A stretch of 64,000 nucleotides of DNA, from positions 372,001 to 436,000 of the forward strand of contig JAHDYR010000007.1 of the NCBI GenBank assembly GCA_019828565.1, read 5' to 3'. The stretch is from Carpediemonas membranifera (taxonomy: Eukaryota > Fornicata). This document shows, piece by piece, positions 49,093 to 59,738 of this stretch (position 1 is its first letter; every line of letters starts with the position of its first letter). Below the pieces are notes generated by a model. It did not search any database. It was not told the DNA's origin and saw only the letters and a program-made list of their open reading frames with translations. The position numbers were made by a program, and so were the translations under genes.

Positions 49093-49299
49093 GTAAAATG
49101 AGCCTGTGAACTGAGCTTCCGATCGATCAGCAGCTCCAGATGGTGGTCGGCTGGAACGTGCATCATTGCCTGTGGCGGCCGAGCTTGGCTCTTCGCTGTA
49201 TGCTTACAGTTCCGGCGAGAGTTACATATCATGTATATCGCCGAGGCTGACAATCGCATGGCCTGAACGGACTCAGGCAGGCAACCAGGACACACATAG

Positions 49300-50192
49300 C
49301 TCGCAAATTCCATTCTTATGCTCTTGATGCCACGGCAGGCGTCCTATCGAGCGTCGGTATCCACCGCGTCGTGGACAACCTAAGAACGAAGCCCGAGCTC
49401 GCCGCCCGGATCACACGGTCCTTCATTGCTCACGCCACTGTCTTCATCGCGCTCTTTTTGCTGCTCCACATCCTCGTAATCCCGCTCATCGCCCGTCTGA
49501 CGGCGGTGCCTGAGGCCGTCGTGGAGGACGAGCGCCGTTTCTCCTTCTACTCGATGTCCCACTCGACCAAGCGCCTCGTGGCATTCACCGCAGTGGCCGT
49601 GCTGAAGTCGCTGATTCTCCTGCCTGTGTACCAGGCGTCTGACGGCATTGCACGCGCCTACTACGCCGCCTTCGCCGCAGAGCCCTTCGAGCCGCCGCGC
49701 CGCGCCCCCCTCGCGCAGTTGGCACTCACGCTGATCAATGGCACGGTGCGCTTCATCGTCACCTTCTCGCTCGTGCTCATCGCGGTCGGTCTGTCATGGC
49801 TGCCGCTCGTTGGGACGGTCCTCTATGTCGCCGTGCTGTCGTGGCGCATGTCCTTCTTCTTCCACTCCGCCCTGTGGGACCTGACGCCCGCGGGCACGTC
49901 GCTGCACTACAAGACCATGCAGATCGAGACAAACTGGGCGTACCACCTCGGCTTCGGCGTCCTGGCGTCCACCTTCATTTTCATCCTCCCCACCGAGGCC
50001 GGAGACCTCCTCTTCGGCCTGGGCCACCCCGTGCTGTGCCTCATCGCTGTGTCCACGCAGCTCAGTCCCCTCCCACCGGGGGACGGCTCGCCGCTGGCCC
50101 TGCCCATATTCAACCTGGGCAACCTCGCGGGGGATGCTGTGCTCGCGCATATGCCGAAGCCGGTCCGCGCGGCGCTGGCGGCGCTCGAGTGA
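49300..50192 (+). CDS. EI24-like membrane protein, 5' end unresolved
   Basis: The frame is open from 49251 and coding-like from about 49300 (SYALDATAGVLSSVGIHRVV), but has no ATG, so a first exon upstream is likely. GACACACATAG at 49289-49299 could be its acceptor. There are about five TM helices. The EI24/PIG8 signature is visible: SFFFHSALWDLTPAGTSLHY then MQIETNWAYHLGFGVLASTF (family: S..YN..W...G.S...R...IE..W.YF.GFG). EI24 is an ER membrane protein linked to autophagy and calcium regulation in animals. GTG 49371 is the only near start codon in the frame. Confidence 0.6.
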
Positions 50193-50253
50193 GGGCAGTC
50201 GTTGGATAAGTCGTGCCCGCAGGATATGGTCCAGAGATACGACCGGAACCCGA

Positions 50254-51406
50254 ATGCAGCAAGGAGTGAGCAAACTCGCAGCTCCATACGACTATTCGAA
50301 CGGCGACCGTGTTCAGAAGAGAAACTGTGCAGTAGACATCATTTCATTCCTCCACCAAGAGCTTATCCGCGAGCGCGTTCCGATCCGCGAGAATAGCCAC
50401 GTGAAACCGTATATTAACACCATAGAGAGCGACATGCGCACGCTTAACTCCCTCTTTGAGAATATCGATGAGCCTCCCGTCCACATCGCCGACTTTCAGG
50501 AGGAGATGGAGAAGGACGACGATTACGAGGGCGCCACGAGCACCGAGATGAACGTCCGCAACGTGTACCGATTCATGGGCTTCAACAAGACCGTGGACAT
50601 GCCCTCGATGTCGACCTCCGAGGAAATCCCCCGGCGCCGTATCTCCTGCATGTGCTCGCCCCTCCACGCCACCGGCCTGTTCCTCGACCTCGCCAACCAG
50701 GCCAAACGGAGGTTGTACGCCCGCAACCACCGCCAGGAGGTGATCGTGCGGCACATGCCTGAGTGGGTTGGTTACTTCCTCGCCCTCGTCGAGCTCAAGA
50801 ACGGCCTCATCGACACCGCCGCGGGCCTCGCCAAGGAACTCGGTCTCCATCTGCCTCCCCCGAGCGTCAGGACGGCGTGGGGCCCGCTGGGTTACGACTC
50901 CGAGGCCGTCACGTCGCCCCCTAGTCGTCGAGCGCACGCTCCTCGACCCCGCGCGCAGGTCCAACCTCATCCAGACCATCCCGGTCGACCCCCGCATGTT
51001 CAAGCCCGTCCCCGCGGCCGCCCGCAAGACTGGCCGCGTGAAGACACCAAAGGCGTCCTCGGCGGCGGCCATCCGGAAGAGGATCCCTGCGAAGAACCCC
51101 AAGATCACCTTCCAGCGGATGCCAGAGGCCACGCCCGACATCCCGATCACGCAGATGGCCGTCCCCAGCTGCTCCGCCTGGCCTGATGCCGGGGAGGGCG
51201 CGAACTCCATGTCCGGCCTGTCGTTCGGCCTCGGCACCCTCGACGTCGCGGCCAACCTCGGGCCGCCCGTGACGCCGACCACGATCTTCACCCAGACGCC
51301 CGAGCGGATGGGCGCGTTCGGGCCGTCCTCCCAGAGCCAGCTGTACGTCGGCAGCCTCGAGCTCGACTGCTTCAACACGTCCATTGCGCATGCCGATTGT
51401 TTATAA
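50254..51406 (+). CDS. Unknown protein with a frame interruption (about 372 aa)
   Basis: The N-terminal part (MQQGVSKLAAPYDYSNGDRV, DIISFLHQELIRERVPIREN, then a helical middle) and the C-terminal part (VVERTLLDPARRSNLIQTIP ... LYVGSLELDCFNTSIAHAD) are in different frames. They join either by removing a 34-nt GT-AG segment (50891-50924, donor GTTACG) or by loss of one base in the C run at 50917-50921. Codon use and composition are continuous across the break, so this is one gene. No family recognised. The C-terminal third is Pro/Ser/Thr-rich and probably disordered. The stop TAA reads TAAAA. Confidence 0.5.
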
Positions 51407-51864
51407 AACTCTAGCGAGACTGGTGTGGGTGGCAGTCGCGAAAGAACCGACGGTCGGCACATGAAATGCCAGGGGCCACCACTGTGTGGAGATCGCCGCG
51501 TATGTTCGATGACCCCGATGAACAGCCATGAACAGTTTGTACTTGATGATTCAACCGACCCATCAAATTGACGCTCGCAGTGGCCGGTCGTCCCCCGTGT
51601 CAAGGCGACCGCCGATGGAACCGGGACTCCATCGTCTTGAAGTTGACCCTGTCACGCATTGCAAGTTCTCATTCAGACCTTGTCCACTTGCAAGCGACCA
51701 CTGTAGCCATACATCCCCGAACGACGATGCCGAGCTCAGAAGCATGGCAAAAAATTTTGAGACCCTCAGAGTACCGAGTGCTCTCGCAGCAATCCCCCTC
51801 ATTTCGCAGTCGCGCCATTTATGGTGACATATTCTACAGTAATAAATCGGCGGAGACACGACGC
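51407..51864. other. intergenic spacer
   Basis: 3' flanks of two convergent genes. No gene or repeat recognised. Confidence 0.4.
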
Positions 51865-53250
51865 TCAGTCCCGCTTCACGAACGCCAGGAACTGCTCGGG
51901 CGAGCACGCCCTCTTGATGAACGGATGTGCGAGGACCTCGTCGCAGTTCAGCCGCCAGTCGACCTCCATATCCAGGCACTGCCGCAGGAACTGCTGGAAC
52001 TCAGCACTCCACCGTCCGGGGTCGCGCAGGTCCGGTGCCCCCCTCGTGGCGATGATAAACACCGCCCTGAGTGGTGTGTAGTCGAGGTAGGGGGGCTCCG
52101 ACTCGGCCATCTCCATCGCCATGATGCCCAGGGACCAGATGTCGACCTTCTCGCTGTACTCGAGGCCCCGCACCACCTCCGGGCTCATCCAGTACGGCGT
52201 GCCGACAACACTGTTCCGCTTCCGCACCTCCATCGTAAGCTGGGTACAGTAGCCGAAGTCGGCCAGCTTCACCTCGCCCTTGTCGCCAATCAGCAAGTTG
52301 TCACTCTTCAGGTCGCGGTGGACCCGGAACTTCGAATGGAGATACTGCAGCGCTTGGGCCGTCTCCCGCAGCACGTACGCGATCATGGGCTCGGGGAATC
52401 CGTCCGGGTGCTTCTGGATGAGCGCCGTGAGGCTGCCCTCGGCTATGTACTCCATCGCGATCCAAATGTCGCCGGCGTCCGTCACGAACGAGTCCTCATA
52501 CCGCACGATGTTCGGGTGCTTGGAGGTGTCCATCAGCGTGACCTCGTTCGCCAGGGCCTGCTTGCCTTGGGCCGTAGCCTTGTGGATTACCTTCAGTGCA
52601 ACACGCTCACCGGTGGCATACGAGATGCCCAGGTAGACCCGACCCACACTGCCCTGTCCTACGAGGGTCAACGCCGTGTACTCGGTCGGTTTCCCGCGGC
52701 GCCAGGACTGGTTCCGCATGACGGCCGTCTTGAACTCGTCATCCGTCGGTGGCTCGGGGATGTGCTGTTTCGCGCAGTCATTGAACAGCAGTGCATCGAT
52801 GACAGCCTCACTGTTGGCCATGGCCTCGGTCCTATCGATCCCACTGTCCCTGAGCTTGTCCGCCCAGTCGTCGGGCAAGCCTGAGAAGCCGACGTCGCTC
52901 GCCTCGTCGACTCGGATGTGCATAAGGTGTCTGAATGTGCCTGCAAGTGGTCTGGAGACCAGAGGGATCTGAGAGATGGTGCGAGCGACCTTCTTTGGCG
53001 TCTTGCCTGGAACAAGGTTGGCAGGTAGTTCGGGAATAACTTCGTCGTCTTCCGCAGCTGGGAAGAACTTCTTCCACTGTTTTGGTAGTCCTTTCAATGT
53101 TCCTCTGTGCTCATCCATGGAAACATGCAAACCACGGGAGAACCCGGACGGGACGGAGACTTCCTCGACAGACGCTGATATTCTGTCTGAATCGTCCGAG
53201 CTACTCTTCTTGGAACTGTTGCTTCCCTTCTTCTTCCTCAATGAAACCAT
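51865..53250 (-). CDS. PAK-like protein kinase with two CRIB motifs
   Basis: A 461-residue protein from ATG 53250 (MVSLRKKKGSNSSKKSS). The first CRIB is SVPSGFSRGLHVSMDEHRGT then LKGLPKQW. The second, about 75 residues on, is LVSRPLAGTFRHLMHIRVDE ... GFSGLPDDW. The STE20-type kinase domain (about 200-455) has the Gly loop GQGSVGRVYLG, VALKVIHK (ATP Lys), VHRDLKSDN (catalytic loop), DFG in LADFGYCTQL, VVGTPYWMSPEVV (activation segment with the PAK-type Thr) and PPYLDYTPLRA. It should act downstream of Rac/Cdc42-like GTPases on the cytoskeleton. Upstream frame extension to 53394 looks non-coding. Confidence 0.9.
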   Translation of the reverse strand: MVSLRKKKGSNSSKKSSSDDSDRISASVEEVSVPSGFSRGLHVSMDEHRGTLKGLPKQWKKFFPAAEDDEVIPELPANLVPGKTPKKVARTISQIPLVSRPLAGTFRHLMHIRVDEASDVGFSGLPDDWADKLRDSGIDRTEAMANSEAVIDALLFNDCAKQHIPEPPTDDEFKTAVMRNQSWRRGKPTEYTALTLVGQGSVGRVYLGISYATGERVALKVIHKATAQGKQALANEVTLMDTSKHPNIVRYEDSFVTDAGDIWIAMEYIAEGSLTALIQKHPDGFPEPMIAYVLRETAQALQYLHSKFRVHRDLKSDNLLIGDKGEVKLADFGYCTQLTMEVRKRNSVVGTPYWMSPEVVRGLEYSEKVDIWSLGIMAMEMAESEPPYLDYTPLRAVFIIATRGAPDLRDPGRWSAEFQQFLRQCLDMEVDWRLNCDEVLAHPFIKRACSPEQFLAFVKRD

Positions 53251-53647
53251 TCTGATGGTTCTTGTGGCAGCGTTCGCCTGGACGCCTGATTTGCTGTCGG
53301 GGTAAAGTGCGGAGTGAGTCGCCTGGCCCTGGACGGCTCCATTGAGCCAGGTGTGGTGCTCTGTGATGAATACACGAGCATTTGTCGGGTTCAAGCCCTC
53401 TCGTGACCGTCGGTCGATGTGGATTCAGAGATCTTCACCATCACCATGGATCCATGGTTGAGAGAAGGAGACGAGCCAGAGTCAGAGCACAGCACCGACA
53501 AGCATGGAGCACCACTATGCCACAGCGAACATCGGTAGTCTTGGCTGAATCGCGGAACTGGGCTATTTTCGGTCAAATATTTACGACCTCATCAAGGCAC
53601 TGAACAGCTCCGCCATGGCAACAAACCCATTGGGGCTGCCCCGGCTC
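53251..53647. other. intergenic spacer
   Basis: 5' flank of the PAK gene and 3' flank of the RRM gene, both on the minus strand. Nothing recognised. Confidence 0.4.
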
Positions 53648-54355
53648 TCACTCCACCCGGGCCCGCTTCGCCATGAGCCGCTTTTCAATGTCAGCCAAGG
53701 CAGCCTCGGCCTCCGCCTCCATCATCTTGGCCGGCGCCTCCACACTGGCCCTGAGCTGATCGTGGGAGACCATAGGGAAGTCCCTGCCGCCGATAACGGA
53801 CTCTGCCGGGATGATCTCAAACGGCCGATCCCCCAGCCAGTTCCCAGAGAGATGGTCGACCGCGAGCCGTGCACTCTTGGGGTAGACGAACTCAATGAGG
53901 GCCGAGGCGGACTCCTGAGTCCTCTCTGGGACCAGCTTTCTCGCCCTGATCGGCCCGCAGACGGCGAAATAGTCTCCGATGTCATCGAGGGAAATGCGTT
54001 CATAGAGGTTTCCTATGTACACAGTGCGCTCCAGAGTCTCCCTTCGCGCCTTCTCGTGGTCAACGGTGACATCCCGGTCCAGGTCCAGACGGCCGCGGCC
54101 TGGTAAGCGGCCAGTGAAGAGTTGAACCACTGGCCGTTCGTTTGGAAGCACCTCAATGCCATTTGCGTTTGTAGCCTTTGCTGCGGATGTAGGGTCCTTG
54201 TATTCGATGAGATAGCCGATGTGGTCCTCGTCTTCTCCTTGTGTAGGCCACAATTTGTTGATTTCCCCGTAAATTCCAAATAGGTTCTCTACTACAGCTT
54301 TGGGGATGCTGGATGGATAGTTGTTAACTTGAATTGCCCGAGAATCAGCCATCAC
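53648..54355 (-). CDS. Two-RRM RNA-binding protein
   Basis: A 235-residue protein. RRM1 (about 5-80) has AIQVNNYPSSIPKAVVENLF (RNP2-like) and IGYLIEYKDPTSAAKA (RNP1-like). RRM2 (about 110-185) has RTVYIGNLYERISLDDIGDY (RNP2) and SASALIEFVYPKSARLAVDH (RNP1). A helical C-terminus (KMMEAEAEAALADIEKRLMA) follows. The arrangement is like SREK1/Vip1-type splicing or mRNA-binding proteins. The start is MADSRAIQV, the second Met. Confidence 0.8.
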   Translation of the reverse strand: MMADSRAIQVNNYPSSIPKAVVENLFGIYGEINKLWPTQGEDEDHIGYLIEYKDPTSAAKATNANGIEVLPNERPVVQLFTGRLPGRGRLDLDRDVTVDHEKARRETLERTVYIGNLYERISLDDIGDYFAVCGPIRARKLVPERTQESASALIEFVYPKSARLAVDHLSGNWLGDRPFEIIPAESVIGGRDFPMVSHDQLRASVEAPAKMMEAEAEAALADIEKRLMAKRARVE

Positions 54356-54529
54356 GTCTCCTGCATAAAATGCTCACGGATCGGGCCACGCCGAGCGGAG
54401 GGGGAGTACCTGGTTGGCCTGGATGGCGGGATGGACAGCCTGCGACCCTGCCAGATGCGCCAGTAGCGATCAATCGGCAGTTCAATTTTTTCGCGCATCT
54501 TTTCTTGCAGAGCTTCTTCGGGGACACGC

Positions 54530-57500
54530 ATGGCTTCATTCCAAGGCCAAGCACCGCTGAAGCTCGCATCCGAGGTTCAATTCAGTATTCTTTCACCCGA
54601 GCAGATCGTCTGTCGACTAACCTTTGTTCGTTACACAGGAAGCCTTATCTGTTGGGGAAATCACACAACACGAGCGTTATAACAACGGCATTCCCTTGAA
54701 AGGAGGCCTTGCTGATAAGAGCCTGGGCTCTATCGACCGTGGTGTTGTTTGCGACCAGTGCCAAGGTGAAGAGGATTGCCCCGGGCATTTCGGCCACATA
54801 CGCCTTGCCAAGCCCGTATACCACATCGGTCACCTTGACACCATCCACTCTGTCCTTAGATGCATCTGCCTCTCGTGCGGTAGCCTCCGTTTCGACCGTG
54901 GTAGCGACAAATTCGCCGCGATCGTGGACAGTTTGAACTCCTACTCCGACAGGACCGAACGACTCCGCGCCATCGTCTCCGCGTGCAACTCATGCAAGAC
55001 CTGCCCCGAGTGCGGCTGCACGCTCTTTGATGTGACCAAGAAGCGGGGTGAATCCAGCGACAAGCCACTGACGAAGACGCCGCATTGGTTCGTCCGCAAG
55101 TACCGTCCCCCGGCCCTGAAGGACGACCCCACGCTCAAGGACTCCGATATCACCACCGAGGAGGCCCTCGCCGCTCTCACAAAGATGAAGGACGTCGACA
55201 TCACCTTCCTCGGAATGGACCCCGTGTACGCACGGCCCGAGAACCTCATCATCAGATCCCTGCTCGTTCCCCCGCCCCACGTGCGGCCGTCTGTGAAGAT
55301 GGACAACACATCCTCGGAGGACGACCTGACGTATATCCTGACGTCGATTGTTCGCAGCAACAACGAACTTAGAGAGTCAATTGAGCGCAACCAGGTTAAC
55401 GCCATCGACGGCAGACACAACGCGCTCCAGTGTCTTGTTGTGAACTACTTCAACAACTCGCTTCCCTCGTTTGAGGCGGCGACACACACTACCTCCCGCC
55501 CCCTCAAAACCATCAAGGACCGCATCGACGGAAAGGCCGGCCGCATCAGACAGAACCTCATGGGCAAGCGTGTGAACTTCACCGCCCGCACAGTCATCAC
55601 AGGCGACCCCCTGCTCGGCATAGACGAGGTCGGCGTGCCCATGAAGGCCGCCATGATTCTCACGTACCCTGAGCGCGTGACCCCCGCCAACATGGCCTGG
55701 CTCGAACGGCTCGTCGGCAACGGCCCCAAGACATATCCCGGGGCGAACTACATCATCCGTGACGACGGTGTGCGCATTGCACTCGGCGAGAGGTCGACTT
55801 CCTCGGTAACCATCGCGGTGGGGTACATCGTAGAGCGGCACATCCTCGACGGGGACTACGTGATGTTCAACAGACAGCCCTCGCTCCACAAAATGTCGCT
55901 CATGGGCCACAGGGCAAAGGTAATGCCGTACAGCACATTCAGACTCAACCTTTCGGTACGTTTCAACCCTTAACAGACTAACCCATGTTACGACGCCGTA
56001 CAATGCGGACTTTGACGGCGATGAGATGAACCTGCACGTGCCCCAGTCCCTTGAGGCCCGGGCGGAAGTCAAACACATCATGGCGACGCCCAAGCAGATC
56101 ATCACACCTCAGGGCAACAAGCCCGTCATCGGAATCGTCCAGGACACTCTCCTCGGGTCGAACCTGCTCACCAGACGGGACGAGTTCATCACGAAGAAGG
56201 AAATGATGAATCTCATGATGTGGCTGCCCGACTGGGACGGCGTGATGCCGTCCCCGGCCGTCGTCTTCCCCACGCCACTGTGGACGGGCAAGCAGATCAT
56301 CTCTGCCCTGTTGCCCAAGGTCAACCTCGTTGCGTTCCACGCGTCCCACGACAAGGCTGATACCAGCGTCGCGCCCATCGCCGACACCCGCGTCATCGTC
56401 CGCAACGGCACGCTCATCGCGGGCATGCTCTGCAAGAAGACGCTGGGCACCAGTGCGGGCGGTCTCGTCCACATTGTGTGGAAGGACATCGGACCCGAGG
56501 AGACCCGGGACATGCTCGGCGGCATCCAGCGCATCATTGCCGCCTGGTTCATCGGTCACGGCTTCTCGGTGGGCATCGGGGACTGTGTTGCGCACGAGGA
56601 CACTCTCGGCAAGATCGAGCGCACCCTCGCCGAGCGCCACACGGCCTGTAACAACTACTTCACCCAGGCGTGCTCCGGCCAGCTGAGGTTGATGCCCGGG
56701 CAGACCATGCGGAGCGCCATGGAGGCGAAGATGAACAGCGAGCTGAACTCCCTCATCAACCTCTGCGGCAAGATCGTCGAGAAGGACCTCAGCAAGCGGA
56801 ACAACTTCAAGCGCATGGCCGGGGCGGGGTCCAAGGGTTCGCTCATCAACCTCTCCCAGATCATCGCCACCGTCGGCCAGCAGAACGTCGAGGGCCAGCG
56901 GCTCCCGTGTAACTTCAAGAACCGCACGCTGCCGTCGTACTCGCAGTTCGACTACGGCCCGCTGTCCCGCGGGTTCGTCAACAACTCGTACCTCAAGGGC
57001 CTGACCCCCACTGAGGTCTACTTCCACGCCATGGGCGGCCGCGAGGGGCTTATCGATACTAGTATCAAGACGTCATTCGTCGGGTACGCCCAGCGTCGTC
57101 TGATGAAGGCCATGGAAGACATCCGCGTCGAGTACGACCTCTCTGTCCGTGACTCCCAGGGCGAGGTCTACGAGTTCCTGTACGGCGAGGACGGCATCGA
57201 CTCGACCCAGATCGAGTTTGAGCGGTTCCCCACCCTCACCGTCGGCGACAGGGAGCTGCAGCGGCGCTACAGGTTCACTGAGGACGAGCTCGTCTCCCAG
57301 TTCGGCCCTGGTGTCCGTCCTGAGATCCAGAGCGAGGCCGGGCAACGGATCCTCGAGCAGGAGTTCGAGCAGATCATGATGGATCGGGACGAGCTCAGGG
57401 ACATACTGTGTGACCCCATCACACATAAGCTCGAGTCCCGGTTCGCCATGGCCATCCCCATCCAGCGGCTGATCCAGAACAGGGTCGTCGACATCAGCGC

Positions 57501-59647
57501 CGACCCACGGAAGGAGAGCGACCTCTCCCCCGTCGCTGTGGTCAGACTGGTTCGGGAGACGATCGACTCGCTCCGTCTCATCAGAGGCACCGGCGACCTC
57601 GCCCTCAACGCTGACAAGATGTCCCGCAAGCTGCTCGAGATCCTTCTCCGTTCCCACCTGGCGTCGAAGGACGTCTGTCTCCGCCACAAGCTCACCGAGA
57701 GCGCAGTCAAGTCCATCATGAGCGAGATCATCAGCCGCTACAACCACGCCGCGGTCGCACCCGGCGAGTCTGTCGGTCCTGTAGCGGCCCAGTCGATTGG
57801 CGAGCCCGCCACCCAGATGACGCTGAACAGTTAGTTACCCCATGCAGTCTCACACAGCTTTCCATTTCGCCGGTTTCTCAGGCAAGAACGTCACGCTCGG
57901 TGTACCCCGGCTGACGGAGATCATCAACGTCAACAAGACCGAGCAGGTCAAGGCGCCCAGCCTCAGCATCGCCCTCAAGCCAGAATACGCCCAGAACGAG
58001 GCCCAGGCTAAGGAGGTCCAGGCGGAGCTCGAGTACACGCGGTTCAGCGACCTGGTCGAGACGTGCGACATCGTGTATGACCCGGACCCGTCGAACTCGA
58101 CCATGGAGGAGGACCGGCCGTGGCTGCGGATGTACACGCTCATAGACGACCTCAGACCCGCCCAGGCGGACGCGTACAACCCATACACACTCCGGTACGT
58201 GCTCAAGATCGACAAGGTGCACGATAAGGCCATATTTATGCGAGAGATCGTCTCTACCTTCGAGGACGAGTTCGTCGAGGCGGACCAACACTGTCGCGTC
58301 TTCCATTCCGATGATAACGCCCGGAAGATGGTCATCCGCGTCCTCCTGCCCAGGGAGTCCGGATATGGCGTCGACCAGGTCGACGACATCGAGAACGACG
58401 ACATCGACCAGACCATGATCGCAGCCGCCACTGAGGCGCACGACAGGCTGTCGGACGCCAAGTTTAGAGGCATCCACGGCCTGAAGAAGGTGTTCATCGA
58501 GCAGGAAAAGGCCATCTACATCCTCAACAAGGAGACGGGCGTCATGGAGACGGGCGACACGATCACCGAGTGGAAGCTCGACACGGAGGGTACGGCGCTC
58601 AGAGAGGTGTTCAAGAACAACAAGGTTGACGCCAGCAAGACCGTGTCGAACTGCATCACCGAGGTCTACGATGTGCTTGGCATTGAGGCTGCGAGAGGCG
58701 CCATCGTCAACGAGATCCGCATGGTGCTCGGCTTCGACGGCGCGTACACGAACTACCGACACTTCTCCCTCCTCGCCAACGTCATGTGCGCCAAGGGCTA
58801 CATCATGAGCATCACGCGCCACGGCATCTCCAAGCGGTCATCGGGTCCCTTCATGCGGTCGTCATTCGAGCAGTCGACGGACATTCTCACCAAGGCTGCA
58901 GCGTTCGGCCTCAAGGACGATCTTCGGTCGAACTCGGCATCAGTGATGTTCGGCCGGCCGATGTCCACGGGCACGGGCTCGATGAGCCTCTGCATCGACC
59001 CCCAGATGGTCGTGCAGGCACCACAAGTCCAGTCAACCGCCACAGCCCTTACTCTCGACAGAGACAACCTCACGCCGGAACAGCAACTCGGCGACGACGG
59101 CGACCTCTCCATGGCCCAGGGCGCGAGCTATCAGAACCTGATCTTCTCGCCAGAGGCCGAGACGATGACGACGACCGTGGGAGGAATGAACCCCCGCTCG
59201 CCCTGGATGACACCGATGACCGCGGGCACGGCAATGTCAGCCCTGGGCACCGTCGGACTCTCTGCGGGCTTCACGGCCGGTGCAATGACGCCTGGCATGA
59301 GCATGGGCTTCGGTGCTTCTGGAGGCGGCGCCTCTATGAACTTCATGTCCGCCATGATGTCGGCGTCGCCCAACTACAGCCCCGGCGGCCAGGCCGGGTC
59401 CCCCGTCTACAGCCCGACGTCGCCGCACGCCACGTCGGTCAATTACTCAGCGGCGGGAGGTGCGTCGAGCCAGATGTCGCCAGCCTACAGCCCCACGGGC
59501 GGCAGCGCCATGTCGCCGGCCTACTCCCCAGGGCAGGCTGGAGGGGCGTCGCCAGCGTACTCCCCCGGCGGGCAGATGAACTCGCCGGTGTCGCCAGCAT
59601 ACGGCGCGGCCAGCCCCGGTCAGATGTCGCCGGCCTACCATGATTGA
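54530..59647 (+). CDS. RPB1: RNA polymerase II largest subunit RPB1
   Basis: Four exons (54530-54607, 54639-55955, 55987-57829, 57858-59647) give 1675 residues. Exon 1 encodes MASFQGQAPLKLASEVQFSI then LSPEQI, the expected RPB1 start. Clamp zinc sites are seen (CDQCQGEEDCPGHFGH; CNSCKTCPECG). MGKRVNFTARTVITGDP, FNRQPSLHKMSLMGH and the active-site NADFDGDEMNLHVPQ (three Mg-binding Asp) are intact. The trigger loop region is GPVAAQSIGEPATQMTLNTF. The C-terminal domain after about residue 1540 has only scattered SPAYSP/YSPT motifs instead of regular YSPTSPS heptads. It transcribes mRNA in the nucleus. Confidence 0.96.
54608..54638 (+). other. 31-nt spliceosomal intron 1 of RPB1
   Basis: The donor is GTCTGT, with an internal CTAAC (branch-like) and acceptor TTACACAG. 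Removal joins LSPEQI to EALSVGEI, as in RPB1 homologues. Confidence 0.85.
55956..55986 (+). other. 31-nt interruption of RPB1 lacking an AG acceptor
   Basis: Starts GTACGT and contains ACTAAC, but the only join that restores FRLNLS-VTTPYNADFDGD ends in CCCAT, giving GT-AT. The AG at 55975-55976 leaves the wrong frame. Confidence 0.7.
57830..57857 (+). other. 28-nt spliceosomal intron 3 of RPB1
   Basis: The donor is GTTAGT and the acceptor TCTCACACAG, phase 1. Removal creates QMTLN-T-FHFAG, invariant in RPB1. Unspliced, TAG follows 4 nt later. Confidence 0.9.
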
Positions 59648-59738
59648 TGAGCCTTGAAGGCAGTTGTATAAAGATGAACCAACACTGAAGCATGGGGAAG
59701 CGCCTTTATGTGTTATGGTGAGTCTGGCCGTCCGACAG

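Noticed and set aside
55956-55976. 21-nt GT-AG intron in RPB1
   Set aside because: It would end at a good AG but shifts the frame and destroys NADFDGD.
57830-57847. 18-nt GT-AG intron in RPB1 (ending ATGCAG)
   Set aside because: It inserts extra residues before FHFAG and does not restore the frame; the 28-nt form does.
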